From: Pusillimonas sp. TS35
GTDB taxonomy: Bacteria; Pseudomonadota; Gammaproteobacteria; Burkholderiales; Burkholderiaceae_B
Assembly (NCBI RefSeq): GCF_009857885.1
Contig: NZ_WWER01000001.1
Span: 620,001 to 684,000, forward strand
DNA: 64,000 nucleotides
Direction: 5' to 3'
Shown: positions 45,435 through 54,599 of the stretch, one piece after another
How positions within the stretch are numbered: position 1 is the first letter of the stretch
How the letters are laid out: each line of letters begins with the position of its first letter
Position numbers and translations under genes: made by a program
The notes under the pieces: model-generated
Seen by the model: the letters and a program-made list of their open reading frames with translations, nothing else
Told to the model about the DNA's origin: nothing
Databases searched by the model: none

Positions 45435-46879
45435 CGGCTCACGCCACTGTCACCACAGCTCGCGGCGACATCGCTGCAGCGGATGCCTTGGTGCTGTTCG
45501 GCATCACGGGTGACTTGGCATACAAAAAAATCTTTCCCGCGCTGTATATTCTGGCCGAGCAGGGAAGGCTGCGGGTTCCTATCGTAGGGGTGGCGGGTTC
45601 GCGTCTCACGCCGGCGCAACTGCGCCAGCGCATACGGCGCAGTGTGCGCGAGGCATGGCCACGGCCCGACAAGGCAGCGCTGGCGCACCTGCTTGCCAGC
45701 GTCAGCTACGTGAGCGGAGACTATCGTGACATTGCTGTGTTCCACGCCTTGGCGCAGGCGTTGGGCCAGGCACGCCGTCCCGCGCATTATTTGGCGATTC
45801 CGCCCTCCTTGTTTCCCACGGTGATAAAGGCATTGGCAACCACGGGCCTGGCCGACGGCGGGCGTGTCATTGTTGAAAAACCTTTCGGGCGTGATCTCGC
45901 ATCGGCGCGGTCTCTGAACGATTTGGCCAGTTCGGTGTTCCCAAAAAACGCGATATTCCGCATTGATCACTTCCTGGGCAAGGAGGCGATCATGAATATC
46001 CTGTACTTCCGTTTTGCCAATTCATTTCTGGAGCCGATCTGGAACCGCGATCAAATCGAAAGCGTACAGATCACGCTGGCAGAAGACTTTGGCGTGGGCA
46101 GCCGGGGCGCATTTTACGAGAGCGCAGGCTGTCTGCGCGATGTAGTGCAGAACCACTTGTTCCAGATCATGGCCTTGCTGGCCATGGAGCCGCCCGCCTC
46201 GCGAGACTACGCCGCGGTGCACGCTGAGAAGGCCAAGGTGCTCAAGGCGCTGCGGCCTGTGCGGCGCGAAGATCTCGTGCGCGGGCAGTATCGGGGCTAT
46301 CGTCGCGAACCGCATGTGGATCGGCGTTCGGACGTCGAAACGTATTGCGCGCTGCGGCTGCATATAGATTCATGGCGGTGGGCTGGCGTGCCGTGGTTCC
46401 TGCGCTCGGGCAAATGCCTGGCTGCCAGTGCGGCGGAAGTCGTGGTGCGCTTCAAACCGCCGCCTCAACCACTGTTCGAAGATGCGGCCGCACATGCGGA
46501 CGCACCCAATTACATCCGCCTGCGTCTTTCGCCGGGTTCGGCCGTGGCGCTGGCCGCACGCGTTAAACGGCCTGGCAAAGAATTCATCGGTGAGCAGCAT
46601 GAGTTATATCTGCTGGACACGGACACGAAGGAAGATCCGCCGTATGCGCGGCTGTTGAGTGACGCGCTGGCCGGAGAGCGGGCGTTGTTCACCAGCGAAA
46701 GCGCGATCGAGGCGGCGTGGACGGCGCTTGCGCCGGTGCTTGAGGATCACGACGCCGCTCTGCCTTACACGAAAGGAAGCTGGGGGCCGCGACAGGCACA
46801 GGAACTGATGCGGGGATACGGCGGCTGGCACAATCCGCAGCCCGAGGAGTCGCCATGCAATGGCACGCGCGCGATTTGA
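45431..46879 (+). CDS. zwf: Glucose-6-phosphate 1-dehydrogenase
   Basis: First oxidative pentose phosphate enzyme, 482 residues. The coenzyme loop is [17 protein letters not shown] (usual FGASGDL with Thr for Ser), and RIDHFLGKE is the substrate-binding signature with the catalytic His region. VRGQYRGY and the C-terminal PYTKGSWGP are family features. It starts inside the gnd stop and its last 25 bases overlap the next gene, which starts in another frame at 46855. Confidence 0.95.
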   Translation: MTAHATVTTARGDIAAADALVLFGITGDLAYKKIFPALYILAEQGRLRVPIVGVAGSRLTPAQLRQRIRRSVREAWPRPDKAALAHLLASVSYVSGDYRDIAVFHALAQALGQARRPAHYLAIPPSLFPTVIKALATTGLADGGRVIVEKPFGRDLASARSLNDLASSVFPKNAIFRIDHFLGKEAIMNILYFRFANSFLEPIWNRDQIESVQITLAEDFGVGSRGAFYESAGCLRDVVQNHLFQIMALLAMEPPASRDYAAVHAEKAKVLKALRPVRREDLVRGQYRGYRREPHVDRRSDVETYCALRLHIDSWRWAGVPWFLRSGKCLAASAAEVVVRFKPPPQPLFEDAAAHADAPNYIRLRLSPGSAVALAARVKRPGKEFIGEQHELYLLDTDTKEDPPYARLLSDALAGERALFTSESAIEAAWTALAPVLEDHDAALPYTKGSWGPRQAQELMRGYGGWHNPQPEESPCNGTRAI

Positions 46880-48021
46880 GGGCGCTGGGTATTGCCCTGT
46901 GCGGCCTGGCGGGCCTATGGCGGGCGGCGCCCGCCGCGGCTGTGCAGCACGATGCCCCCGCAGTGCGTACACCGGGCGACGTCGTGGTCGAGGTCTTGGC
47001 CGAAGGGCTGACACACCCTTGGGGCATGGCCTTTCTGCCCGCCGATGCGGGCGTGCTAATTACCGAACGCCCGGGCACACTCAGGCTGTGGCGCGCAGAG
47101 CAGGGGCTTTCCGCCCCCTTGGCGGGCGTGCCCGGCGTATATGCGCATGGTCAGGGCGGTTTGCTGGATATCGCGCTAGCCCCCGATTTTGCGCAGAGCC
47201 GGCGTGTCTATCTCTCGTATGCCGAGCGTGGCGATCAGGGCAAAGCGGGAACTGCCGTGGGCTATGGCGTGCTGGCGCACGATCTGACACGGCTTGAAAA
47301 CTTCAGGGTTATCTTTCGCCAGCAGCCCAAACTGTCCACAGGCGAGCATTTTGGTTCGCGCCTGGTTTTTGATCGCAACGGGCACCTGTTCGTTACATTG
47401 GGTGAAAACAATCAGCGTCCCACTGCGCAGCAGTTGGACAAGCTGCAGGGCAAGGTGGTGCGGATTCTCCCCGATGGCGGCATACCAGCCGACAATCCTT
47501 TCGTCGGTCGCTCGGATGCGCGACCCGAGATTTGGTCTTATGGCCACCGCAACCCGCAGGGCGCGGCGCTCAATCCATGGACGGGCGTGCTGTGGGTGAA
47601 CGAACACGGCGCCCGAGGCGGCGATGAGATCAATATCCCGCGCGCCAGCCGCAATTACGGCTGGCCTATTGCCACGCATGGCGTTAACTATACGGGGTTT
47701 CCCATCCCTGAATCGAAAGGCGCGGTTGTGGCGGGCACCGAGCAGCCTGCCTATTATTGGAAGGAGTCGCCGGCGATTTCGGGCATGGCCTTCTACGCCG
47801 CCGAGCGCTTCTCGCCTTGGCAGTATTCAGTATTTATTGGTGCGCTGAAAGACCGTGCCTTGATTCGCCTGAGCCTGGACGGCAACGATATCAGCGGCGA
47901 GGAATGGCTGCTGGAATCACGCCGGCAGCGCATACGCGATGTGCGCGTCGGGCCTGACGGCTACGTGTACGTACTGACCGACGAGAGCGATGGCCAGTTG
48001 TTGAAGCTGGGCTTGAAGTAG
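46855..48021 (+). CDS. PQQ-dependent aldose sugar dehydrogenase (YliI/Asd-like)
   Basis: A 388-residue beta-propeller of the soluble PQQ sugar dehydrogenase family. A signal peptide (about 1-29, ending APAAAV) exports it to the periplasm. [55 protein letters not shown] and [16 protein letters not shown] are the family's PQQ- and calcium-site regions. It would oxidise aldoses to lactones. Its start codon is 25 bases inside zwf. PQQ synthesis genes are not in the window. Confidence 0.92.
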   Translation: MQWHARDLRALGIALCGLAGLWRAAPAAAVQHDAPAVRTPGDVVVEVLAEGLTHPWGMAFLPADAGVLITERPGTLRLWRAEQGLSAPLAGVPGVYAHGQGGLLDIALAPDFAQSRRVYLSYAERGDQGKAGTAVGYGVLAHDLTRLENFRVIFRQQPKLSTGEHFGSRLVFDRNGHLFVTLGENNQRPTAQQLDKLQGKVVRILPDGGIPADNPFVGRSDARPEIWSYGHRNPQGAALNPWTGVLWVNEHGARGGDEINIPRASRNYGWPIATHGVNYTGFPIPESKGAVVAGTEQPAYYWKESPAISGMAFYAAERFSPWQYSVFIGALKDRALIRLSLDGNDISGEEWLLESRRQRIRDVRVGPDGYVYVLTDESDGQLLKLGLK

Positions 48022-48076
48022 GCAGGCTCGGCGCGCGGCGGAACGCGCGTGCTTGGCGCCTGCCTGCATGGAAGCC

Positions 48077-48505
48077 TTATTTGACCAGCGTGACCGGCAC
48101 GGCGGAGAGGCTGATTACCTTGGTGGCTATGGACCCGAGGATCAGGCCGCTGACAGGGCCCAGGCCGCGCGTGCCCATGAAGATTTGGTCGCAGTTGTGT
48201 TTTTTGCCGTATTCGATCAGCGTGGGGGCAATGGGGCCGACCACGACTTCGTGGGTGAACTTGACACCGCTAGCCTCGAGAACGGGAATTGCCGGCGCGA
48301 GCGCGACACGGCCTTCGTCTTGATAAAAGGCATTAATGTCTTCAGCGGAGAAAAAACGGGTGACATTGCCGGAAATAATGGGGGCCTGGACGTTGACGGC
48401 GAATATGGCGCTGTCGCCGTTAAGCGTCTTGGCCAGGTTGATGGCCGCCTGGAGCGCGCGCACCGAACCTTCAGAGCCATCGATTGGTACCAGAATGTTT
48501 TTCAT
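48077..48505 (-). CDS. Universal stress protein UspA family
   Basis: A 142-residue single-domain Usp: ILVPIDGSEGSVRALQAAINLAK at the start and MGTRGLGPVSGLILGSIATKVISLSAVPVTLVK at the end. The G-2x-G-9x-G(S/T) ATP-binding motif is intact, so this is probably an ATP-binding Usp. The upstream leader has a 17-base tandem repeat, and an FNR-like box lies about 140 bases before the ATG, near a TAATAT hexamer; this suggests oxygen-limitation control. It is divergent from the GH15 gene. Confidence 0.93.
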   Translation of the reverse strand: MKNILVPIDGSEGSVRALQAAINLAKTLNGDSAIFAVNVQAPIISGNVTRFFSAEDINAFYQDEGRVALAPAIPVLEASGVKFTHEVVVGPIAPTLIEYGKKHNCDQIFMGTRGLGPVSGLILGSIATKVISLSAVPVTLVK

Positions 48506-48520
48506 GAGGCATCCCTGTTG

Positions 48521-48554
48521 TGAAACGAGTAGTTTTATGAAACGAATAGTTTTG
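48521..48554 (-). repeat. 17-base tandem repeat upstream of uspA
   Basis: TGAAACGAGTAGTTTTA (48521-48537) is directly followed by TGAAACGAATAGTTTTG (48538-48554); 15 of 17 positions match. Each unit contains a small dyad, AAAC and GTTT around five bases. It begins 16 bases before the uspA ATG, so it is part of the 5' leader. Confidence 0.75.
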
Positions 48555-48637
48555 AAATTATCGCCCCGCTTGCGCATGCTATTTGTTGCGCACGGCTCGA
48601 CTCGCTTATATTAGAAGATGTCAGCGCCCGGTGGGGC

Positions 48638-48651
48638 ATGATTTATATCAA
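48638..48651. promoter_or_regulatory. FNR/ANR-like box between uspA and GH15 gene
   Basis: ATGATTTATATCAA matches TTGAT-N4-ATCAA at 9 of 10 defined positions. On the minus strand, TAATAT (48608-48613) could be a -10, placing the box centre near -43 from the resulting start, close to the -41.5 of FNR-activated promoters. It is also 18 bases upstream of the GH15 ATG on the other strand. Confidence 0.6.
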
Positions 48652-48669
48652 GTCAAAGAGTGGGGGACT

Positions 48670-50520
48670 ATGGCAGCCCGAATCGAAGACTATGCAATGC
48701 TCGGCAACTGTCGTACGGCCGCGCTGGTATCCAGGGCCGGGTCGATCGATTGGTTGTGTTTTCCACGCTTTGACAGCGCAGCGTGCTTCGCCGCGTTGCT
48801 TGGCTCGGCCGAAAACGGGCGATGGCAGATTGCGCCGTCGCAGCCTACAACCGAGATTCGGCGCAGCTATCATGACGGCACGCTGATTCTTGAAACCCGG
48901 TTCGTCACCGATGACGGTGAGGCGGCGCTGATCGATTTCATGCCTTCGACATTTCGGCATTCCAGCGTGGCCCGTATCGTAGTCGGCATACGCGGCACCG
49001 TTGCGTTCAGCATGGATCTGGCCATGCGCTTCGATTATGGGCACACCGTACCCTGGGTTGAGCATCACCGAGCCGAAACCCTGACTGCGGTGGCGGGGCC
49101 AGAGATGTTGATTTTGCGCACCCCGGTCAGTCTCAAGCCGCGCGCCAAGCACACCACGTCGCGGTTCACGGTCACAGCGGGCGAACGCATCCCTTTTCTG
49201 TTGACACACCAGCCTTCGCACGAGCCGGTACCCGATCCCGTCGATGTCGAAGCGGCGCTCGACGAGACCACCTACTTCTGGCGAGAGTTTTCTGACCGCT
49301 GTCCTGATGTGGGCCAGTGGACCAACCTGGTCAAGCGTTCGCTCATAACGCTCAAGGCCTTGACCTATCGCCCTACGGGCGGCATTGTGGCCGCCGCCAC
49401 AACCTCGCTGCCCGAGCATATCGGTGGCCCGCGCAACTGGGATTACCGCTATTGCTGGCTGCGCGACGCCACCATGACGCTGATGGCGTTCATGAAGCTG
49501 GGTTACTTCGATGAAGCCCATGCCTGGCGCGAATGGCTGGCCCGGTCTGTTGCGGGCCGCCCCGATCAAATGCAGATCATGTATGGCCTGGGTGGGGAGC
49601 GCAGGCTGCCCGAATACGAAATCCCCTGGTTGGCCGGCTACGAAGGGTCGCAGCCAGTGCGTGTCGGCAATGCTGCCGCCACGCAGCGCCAACTCGACAT
49701 CTATGGTGAGGTGGCGGATGCGATGGAACAGGCGATCAAGGGCCACTTGCCCCGCCACCAGCGCATCGAGGCTATCGCCGAGGTTATTGTTCCGTTTCTG
49801 GAAAAGGCCTGGCGCCTGCCCGACGAAGGCATCTGGGAGATCCGCGCCGTTCAGCGCCACTTCACGCATTCCAAGGTAATGGCCTGGGTGGCCTTCGACC
49901 GCATCGCCATGGTGGCGGACGGCGTAGAGAACGGCCGTGAGTTTTCGGCCTATTGCCGTCGCATCGCAGACGAGATTCACGCCGAGGTATGCCGCGAGGC
50001 TTACGATGAAACCTTGGGCAGTTTTGTGCAGTACTACGGCTCGCAGTTGCTCGACGCCAGCCTGCTGCAGATCGCGCTGACGGGTTTTCTGCCGCCTGAC
50101 GATCCGCGTGTTACGGGTACGGTGAAGGCGATCGAAAAGCGCCTGATGCGCGACGGCCTGCTGCTGCGCTATGAAACCGAGCATGGCGTCGACGGCCTGC
50201 CGCCGGGCGAGGGCGCATTTCTGGTGTGTTCGTTCTGGTTGGCTGACGTCTATGTGCTGCAGGGGCGCGATCACGACGCGCGTGCGTTGTTCGAGCGTCT
50301 GGCAGGGCTGTGTAATGACGTGGGGCTGCTTGCGGAACAGTACGATGTGGCTGATCGGCGCATGCTGGGCAATTTCCCGCAGGCGTTCAGCCACGTCGGC
50401 ATCATCAATACCGCGCTAAACTTGCACCGCGTCAAGGGCCCTGCCCAGGATCGCGCGAGCGGCGCGGTGCACGATGGCACCAGCGCCGCCCCGGCATTTG
50501 CGCCGTCCTCCGCCCAGTAG
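48670..50520 (+). CDS. Glycoside hydrolase family 15 protein (glucoamylase/trehalase-like)
   Basis: A 616-residue cytoplasmic enzyme. An N-terminal beta-sandwich (about 1-220, starting IEDYAMLGNCRTAALVSRAGSIDWLCFPRFDS) precedes an (alpha/alpha)6 barrel with GPRNWDYRYCWLRDATMTL, LPDEGIWEIR (general acid Glu) and PPGEGAFLVCSFWLADVYVLQGR (general base Glu). No signal peptide, so it acts on internal alpha-glucans, trehalose or similar glucosides. It follows gnd-zwf-aldose dehydrogenase and could supply glucose units. The short Ala-rich tail is unconserved. Confidence 0.92.
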   Translation: MAARIEDYAMLGNCRTAALVSRAGSIDWLCFPRFDSAACFAALLGSAENGRWQIAPSQPTTEIRRSYHDGTLILETRFVTDDGEAALIDFMPSTFRHSSVARIVVGIRGTVAFSMDLAMRFDYGHTVPWVEHHRAETLTAVAGPEMLILRTPVSLKPRAKHTTSRFTVTAGERIPFLLTHQPSHEPVPDPVDVEAALDETTYFWREFSDRCPDVGQWTNLVKRSLITLKALTYRPTGGIVAAATTSLPEHIGGPRNWDYRYCWLRDATMTLMAFMKLGYFDEAHAWREWLARSVAGRPDQMQIMYGLGGERRLPEYEIPWLAGYEGSQPVRVGNAAATQRQLDIYGEVADAMEQAIKGHLPRHQRIEAIAEVIVPFLEKAWRLPDEGIWEIRAVQRHFTHSKVMAWVAFDRIAMVADGVENGREFSAYCRRIADEIHAEVCREAYDETLGSFVQYYGSQLLDASLLQIALTGFLPPDDPRVTGTVKAIEKRLMRDGLLLRYETEHGVDGLPPGEGAFLVCSFWLADVYVLQGRDHDARALFERLAGLCNDVGLLAEQYDVADRRMLGNFPQAFSHVGIINTALNLHRVKGPAQDRASGAVHDGTSAAPAFAPSSAQ

Positions 50521-50568
50521 GCGGCCGCCTTTCGCCCTATATTACCAAGCAAGTGTCGTTGCTCTGTC

Positions 50569-50865
50569 ATGAAGAAGCTGTCAAGTGATCACAACCAGGA
50601 AACCATTGTTGCCCACGTGGTGGGCAGAGTGCAGGGGGTGGGCTTTCGCGCCGCCACGGTGCGGCAGGCGCATCTTACCGGCGTGCGCGGCTGGGTGCGC
50701 AACGGCCATGACGGTTCGGTCGAAGTGCTGATCCAGGGTACGCACGATCGCATCGATCGTCTGCTGTCCTGGTTGCGCACCGGCCCGCCGGCCGCCCGGG
50801 TTACCGACGTGACGCACGAAGAAGTGCAGACTGAGCGTCGATACGACCGCTTTGAGCAGATCTGA
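50569..50865 (+). CDS. acyP: Acylphosphatase
   Basis: A 98-residue enzyme hydrolysing acyl phosphates. AHVVGRVQGVGFRAATVRQAHLTGVRGWVRNGHDGSVEV holds the phosphate-binding loop GRVQGVGFR (with catalytic Arg) and the catalytic Asn in RNGHDG. Length is typical. It is 48 bases after the GH15 gene and probably read from its transcript; a physiological link (for example 1,3-bisphosphoglycerate) is speculative. Confidence 0.93.
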   Translation: MKKLSSDHNQETIVAHVVGRVQGVGFRAATVRQAHLTGVRGWVRNGHDGSVEVLIQGTHDRIDRLLSWLRTGPPAARVTDVTHEEVQTERRYDRFEQI

Positions 50866-50946
50866 ATACGGCGGGCGATAGCAGTACCGCAGTACCCGTG
50901 CAAGCGTGATCGCCCATGGCAAGGCGCGGTGCGCCGCCGGTGCTGC

Positions 50947-52287
50947 TTACGCGCGGATGGCGGGCAGGCTCTCCGCGAAGGTTCGCTTGCGGTGCAGGGC
51001 GGGCACGGCCTTGCCGCGCAGCAACAGGTTCCAGTAGAACCATGGCAGCCAGGTTTTCTTCAGCGACCAGTACAGCCGACGCGGCTTGCGTGGGTCCAGC
51101 GGCAGGCTAGGCGTAATGCTGCCCCCGTAGCTGAACTCGGCGAGGAGCACTTTGCCAGCCGATGTGGTCAATGGGCAGGCTGCATAGCCATCATAAGCCG
51201 CCTCGAGCGACCTGCCGGCCAGTTGTGCGAGCAGGTTTGCCACGACAACCGGCACCTGTGCCTTGACGGCTGCGGCCGTCTTGCTGTTAGGGGTCGAGGT
51301 GCAATCGCCCAGACCAAAAATATCCGTATGTGTTACGTGCCGCAGCGTAGCCGAGTCGACGTCCAGCCAGCCGGCGGCATTGCCTAGCGCGCTGTCGCGG
51401 ATGAAACCGGGCGCGCGCTGGGGCGGCACCACGTGCAGAAGATCGAAGCGCACAGTCTCGCGCCGCCGTTCGCCGTCGATGACCGTCTCGAAAACCGCCG
51501 CGCGCGCTGCGCCGTCCACGGCAACCAGTTCACGGTTCAGCACTGTGCGCGCGCCATAACTGGCGATGACCTCGTCCAGAGCGCGCGCATAAAAGGGCAC
51601 GCCGAAAATTGCGCCTGCGGCCGTGTAGAAGGAAAGATCAGCCTTGACGCCGCGACGCCGTAGTGCGTCGGCCGCGAGATACAAGGCTTTCTGCGGAGCG
51701 CCTGCGCATTTGATGGGGGTGCCGGGCTGGGTGAAGATAGCGGTGCCGCCATTCAGGGCTTGCACGCATTTCCATGTATAGGGCGCCAGATCGTAGCGAT
51801 AGTTGCTGGTAACACCATTGCGGCCGAGGGTTTCCTCCAGGCCGTCGATTGCGGCCCAGTCTAAGGTAATGCCCGCGGCGACCACCAGGGCGCGGTAGGC
51901 GATCCGCCGGCCATCGTTGAGCGCCACCGCGCGCTGCGCGGCGTCGATGGCGACTACCTCGCCCTGCACCAGGGTGGCGCCCGGAGGGAGGACGCTGGCT
52001 GTGTCGCGGCGCGTATGCGCGGCTTGGTACTGACCGCCGCCCACCAGCGTCCAGGCGGGTTGATAATAATGCGACGCCGAAGGCTCGATCAGCGCGATGG
52101 ACAATTGCGCATTGGCACGCCGCAGGCTCGCCGCAACAGAAACGCCGCCGGTTCCGGCGCCGATGACGACAACGTCAAAGGCGGCGGACACGGCGGCGGT
52201 GGATGAAGATGCATTCGCCAGGGCGGCGTTGCCGGAGGATATCGGCGATGCGGTTGCGGCGTAATCAGGAATGTGTGGGGTGCTCAT
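50947..52287 (-). CDS. sqr: Sulfide:quinone oxidoreductase, type II
   Basis: A 446-residue membrane-associated FAD enzyme oxidising sulfide to persulfide and passing electrons to quinone. VVIGAGTGGVSVAASLRR binds FAD. Cys194 in TPIKCAGAPQKALYL and Cys371 in YDGYAACPLTT match the redox pair of human SQOR-type (type II) enzymes; DIFGLGDCTSTPNSKTAAAV is the second FAD motif. The C-terminal WSLKKTWLPWFYWNLLLRG resembles the membrane-anchor helices. The first 35 residues are Ser/Ala-rich, so the start is uncertain. No persulfide dioxygenase or rhodanese gene is adjacent. Confidence 0.92.
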   Translation of the reverse strand: MSTPHIPDYAATASPISSGNAALANASSSTAAVSAAFDVVVIGAGTGGVSVAASLRRANAQLSIALIEPSASHYYQPAWTLVGGGQYQAAHTRRDTASVLPPGATLVQGEVVAIDAAQRAVALNDGRRIAYRALVVAAGITLDWAAIDGLEETLGRNGVTSNYRYDLAPYTWKCVQALNGGTAIFTQPGTPIKCAGAPQKALYLAADALRRRGVKADLSFYTAAGAIFGVPFYARALDEVIASYGARTVLNRELVAVDGAARAAVFETVIDGERRRETVRFDLLHVVPPQRAPGFIRDSALGNAAGWLDVDSATLRHVTHTDIFGLGDCTSTPNSKTAAAVKAQVPVVVANLLAQLAGRSLEAAYDGYAACPLTTSAGKVLLAEFSYGGSITPSLPLDPRKPRRLYWSLKKTWLPWFYWNLLLRGKAVPALHRKRTFAESLPAIRA

Positions 52288-52401
52288 GCTGCGGCTCAGA
52301 AGGCAGTGGAAACGACGGCGGCTCTCACCGCTGCGGATACCTGCATTCTAAGGCGGCGGCCGCACACCCGAACGACACAATGGATATTTGCTTATTGCCG
52401 C

Positions 52402-53907
52402 TCACTCTTCCTCGACGAAGGCTTCTTCGCGCTTCTTCTTGACCGAAGGCAGCGCAACCAGGATGACCAGAGCCAATGCCATGGCCAGCAGCGTCAGCGA
52501 CAGCGGACGGGTGACAAAGGTGGCATAGTCGCCACGCGCCAGCAACAGCGCTCGTCGGAAGTTTTCTTCCATCATGGGCCCCAGCACCAGGCCCAGCAGC
52601 AGCGGCGCGCCTTCGCACCTGAGCTTGGCCCACACGTAGCCGATGAGGCCGAATGCGGCGGTCATCCAGATATCGAACACGTTGTAGTTCAGCGAATACA
52701 CACCGATCGTGCAGAACACCAGAATGGCCGGGAACAGGATGCGGTAGGGCACGCGCAGCAACTTGACCCACAGACCCACCAGCGGCAGGTTCAGGACGAT
52801 CAACATCAGGTTGCCAACCCACATTGAGACGATCAGGCCCCAGAACAGATCAGGGTGGCTGGTCATCACCTGGGGGCCAGGCTGGATATTGTGGATCGTC
52901 ATCGCACCGATCATCAGTGCCGTCACGGCGTTGCCGGGGATACCCAGCGTGAGCAGCGGGATAAAGGACGTCTGCGCCGCCGCGTTGTTGGCCGACTCGG
53001 GGCCTGCCAGGCCGGCGGGATGGCCCTTGCCAAAACGCTCGGGTTGCTTGGCGATTTTTTTTTCAAGCGTGTAGGACGCAAACGAGGAGAGCACTGCACC
53101 GCCGCCGGGCAGGATGCCCAGCGCAGAGCCGAGCGCAGTGCCGCGCACACATGCGGGCCAGGCTTCCTTGAACTCCGTCTTGTTCGGGTACAGCGAACCG
53201 ACCTTGTCGGTGATATCCACGCGCTGGTCGCGCAATTCCAGGTTGGTCATGATTTCGGAGAAGCCGAAAACGCCCATGGCAACCACGGCGAAGTCGATAC
53301 CATCTTGCAGTTCGGGGATGCCGAAGTCGAAACGGGCCACCCCGGAGTTGACATCGGTGCCGATCATGCCCAGCAGCAGGCCCAGCAGAATCATGCAGAT
53401 GGCCTTGGGCAGCGAGCCCGAAGCCAGCACCACGGCACCGATCAGGCCCAGCACCATCAGCGAGAAGTATTCGGCGGGGCCGAACTTGAAGGCAACTTCA
53501 GCCAGTGGTGGTGCGAAGCCAGCCAACAGCACAGTGGCCACGCAGCCCGCGAAGAACGAACCCAGCGCCGCAATGGCCAGGGCTGCGCCCGCGCGGCCGT
53601 TGCGGGCCATCTGGTGGCCGTCCAGCACGGTAACCACGGCCGAGGTTTCACCGGGCAGCGCGACCAGGATAGCTGTGGTCGAGCCCCCATACTGTGCGCC
53701 GTAATAGATGCCGGCCAGCATGATCAGGCCTGCCACGGGCGGCAGCACATAAGTGATGGGCAGCAGCATGGCAATGGTGGGCACGGGCCCGATGCCGGGC
53801 AGCACCCCGATCAAGGTGCCCAGCAGACAGCCAAGCAGGCAGTAGGCGATGTTCTGCATCGACAGCGCCACGGAAGCGCCCAGCGCCAAGTGTTCAAACA
53901 GTTCCAT
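52402..53907 (-). CDS. tctA: Tripartite tricarboxylate transporter large membrane subunit TctA
   Basis: A 501-residue inner-membrane protein with about 11-12 helices. The start (LGASVALSMQNIAYCLLGCLLGTLIGVLPGIGPVPTIAMLLP) and ILPGGGAVLSSFASYTLEKK, AAAQTSFIPLLTLGIPGNAVTALMIGAM are family hallmarks. It imports citrate or other carboxylates with a proton or sodium gradient, needing TctB and a periplasmic TctC (Bug) protein. The coding strand contains nine A residues in a row (53055-53063) within the LEKKIAK codons. It follows tctB by 23 bases. Confidence 0.95.
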   Translation of the reverse strand: MELFEHLALGASVALSMQNIAYCLLGCLLGTLIGVLPGIGPVPTIAMLLPITYVLPPVAGLIMLAGIYYGAQYGGSTTAILVALPGETSAVVTVLDGHQMARNGRAGAALAIAALGSFFAGCVATVLLAGFAPPLAEVAFKFGPAEYFSLMVLGLIGAVVLASGSLPKAICMILLGLLLGMIGTDVNSGVARFDFGIPELQDGIDFAVVAMGVFGFSEIMTNLELRDQRVDITDKVGSLYPNKTEFKEAWPACVRGTALGSALGILPGGGAVLSSFASYTLEKKIAKQPERFGKGHPAGLAGPESANNAAAQTSFIPLLTLGIPGNAVTALMIGAMTIHNIQPGPQVMTSHPDLFWGLIVSMWVGNLMLIVLNLPLVGLWVKLLRVPYRILFPAILVFCTIGVYSLNYNVFDIWMTAAFGLIGYVWAKLRCEGAPLLLGLVLGPMMEENFRRALLLARGDYATFVTRPLSLTLLAMALALVILVALPSVKKKREEAFVEEE

Positions 53908-53930
53908 GATTCAATTCCTTAAGGCGCCGA

Positions 53931-54392
53931 TCAGTTGCCGATGAAGCTGGGCCACAGCGGGAAAATAAGCCCCAGGCCCTTGATGAAGGCGAGCCAGGAG
54001 AAAAGGACGAGGAACAGGCCGTTGGCGGCGGCGACCTTCCAGTTGAAGACGTGGCTGGCCATGCTGCTCAGGAATACCAGCAGGAACACCGAGATATAGA
54101 CCCCCAGGAAGTTGAGCGCCAGGCCAGTCAGCGCGACGGAGCCAATGATGATGAAGACAATGTTGAAATCGAACTTTTCGACCTCGACCTTTTCAGCCTT
54201 GGCCGACAGGCCGCTCAGGGCCACGCCTGCACCGAGAATAGCCATCAACATGCCCAGCCAGAACGGGAAATAGCCCGGCCCCATGCGTGCCGCGGTACCC
54301 ATGGAATACTGGGTGGCGCCCGCGGCAAAGCCCAACCCTACGACAAGGAACATTACGCCAGACCAGAAGTCCTGCTTGTTTCTGATTTTCAC
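53931..54392 (-). CDS. tctB: Tripartite tricarboxylate transporter small membrane subunit TctB
   Basis: A 153-residue membrane protein with four predicted helices; KQDFWSGVMFLVVGLGFAAGATQYSMGTAARMGPGYFPFWLGMLMAILG is the TctB signature start, and the end SWLAFIKGLGLIFPLWPSFI resembles the family. The start is GTG at 54392. It is the first gene of a tctBA pair; the binding-protein gene tctC, usually first in such operons, is absent here. Confidence 0.93.
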   Translation of the reverse strand: MKIRNKQDFWSGVMFLVVGLGFAAGATQYSMGTAARMGPGYFPFWLGMLMAILGAGVALSGLSAKAEKVEVEKFDFNIVFIIIGSVALTGLALNFLGVYISVFLLVFLSSMASHVFNWKVAAANGLFLVLFSWLAFIKGLGLIFPLWPSFIGN

Positions 54393-54514
54393 ATTGTCTC
54401 CACACGTGAACGGAATGACGGTGGAAGCGCGAATTGCATGCGCGCGCCTCGGAACCGTCCGAAAAAGGAAGAAGGAATGATAGGAGAGAAGACGACGGCG
54501 TAACCGGCGCGCGG

Positions 54515-54542
54515 ATTACCGGAACATTACCGATCGGTAATG
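54515..54542. promoter_or_regulatory. ATTACCG repeats and palindrome upstream of tctB
   Basis: ATTACCG occurs at 54515 and 54526 (11 bases apart) and in inverse orientation, CGGTAAT, at 54535. The last two form a perfect 18-base palindrome, CATTACCGATCGGTAATG (54525-54542). The 11-base direct spacing fits an OmpR-family regulator, one of which is encoded upstream at 56075-56791. It lies 123 bases before tctB and 58 bases after the kinase gene's end. Confidence 0.65.
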
Positions 54543-54599
54543 CATAAGGAGAAGGATGGGCGCCTGATGGTGCCCGGCACCTTGTGTGCGCCGCGACGC

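Noticed and set aside
48643-50394. 583-codon minus-strand frame opposite the GH15 gene
   Set aside because: Complete overlap with a well-supported glycoside hydrolase; composition is that of a codon-bias shadow.
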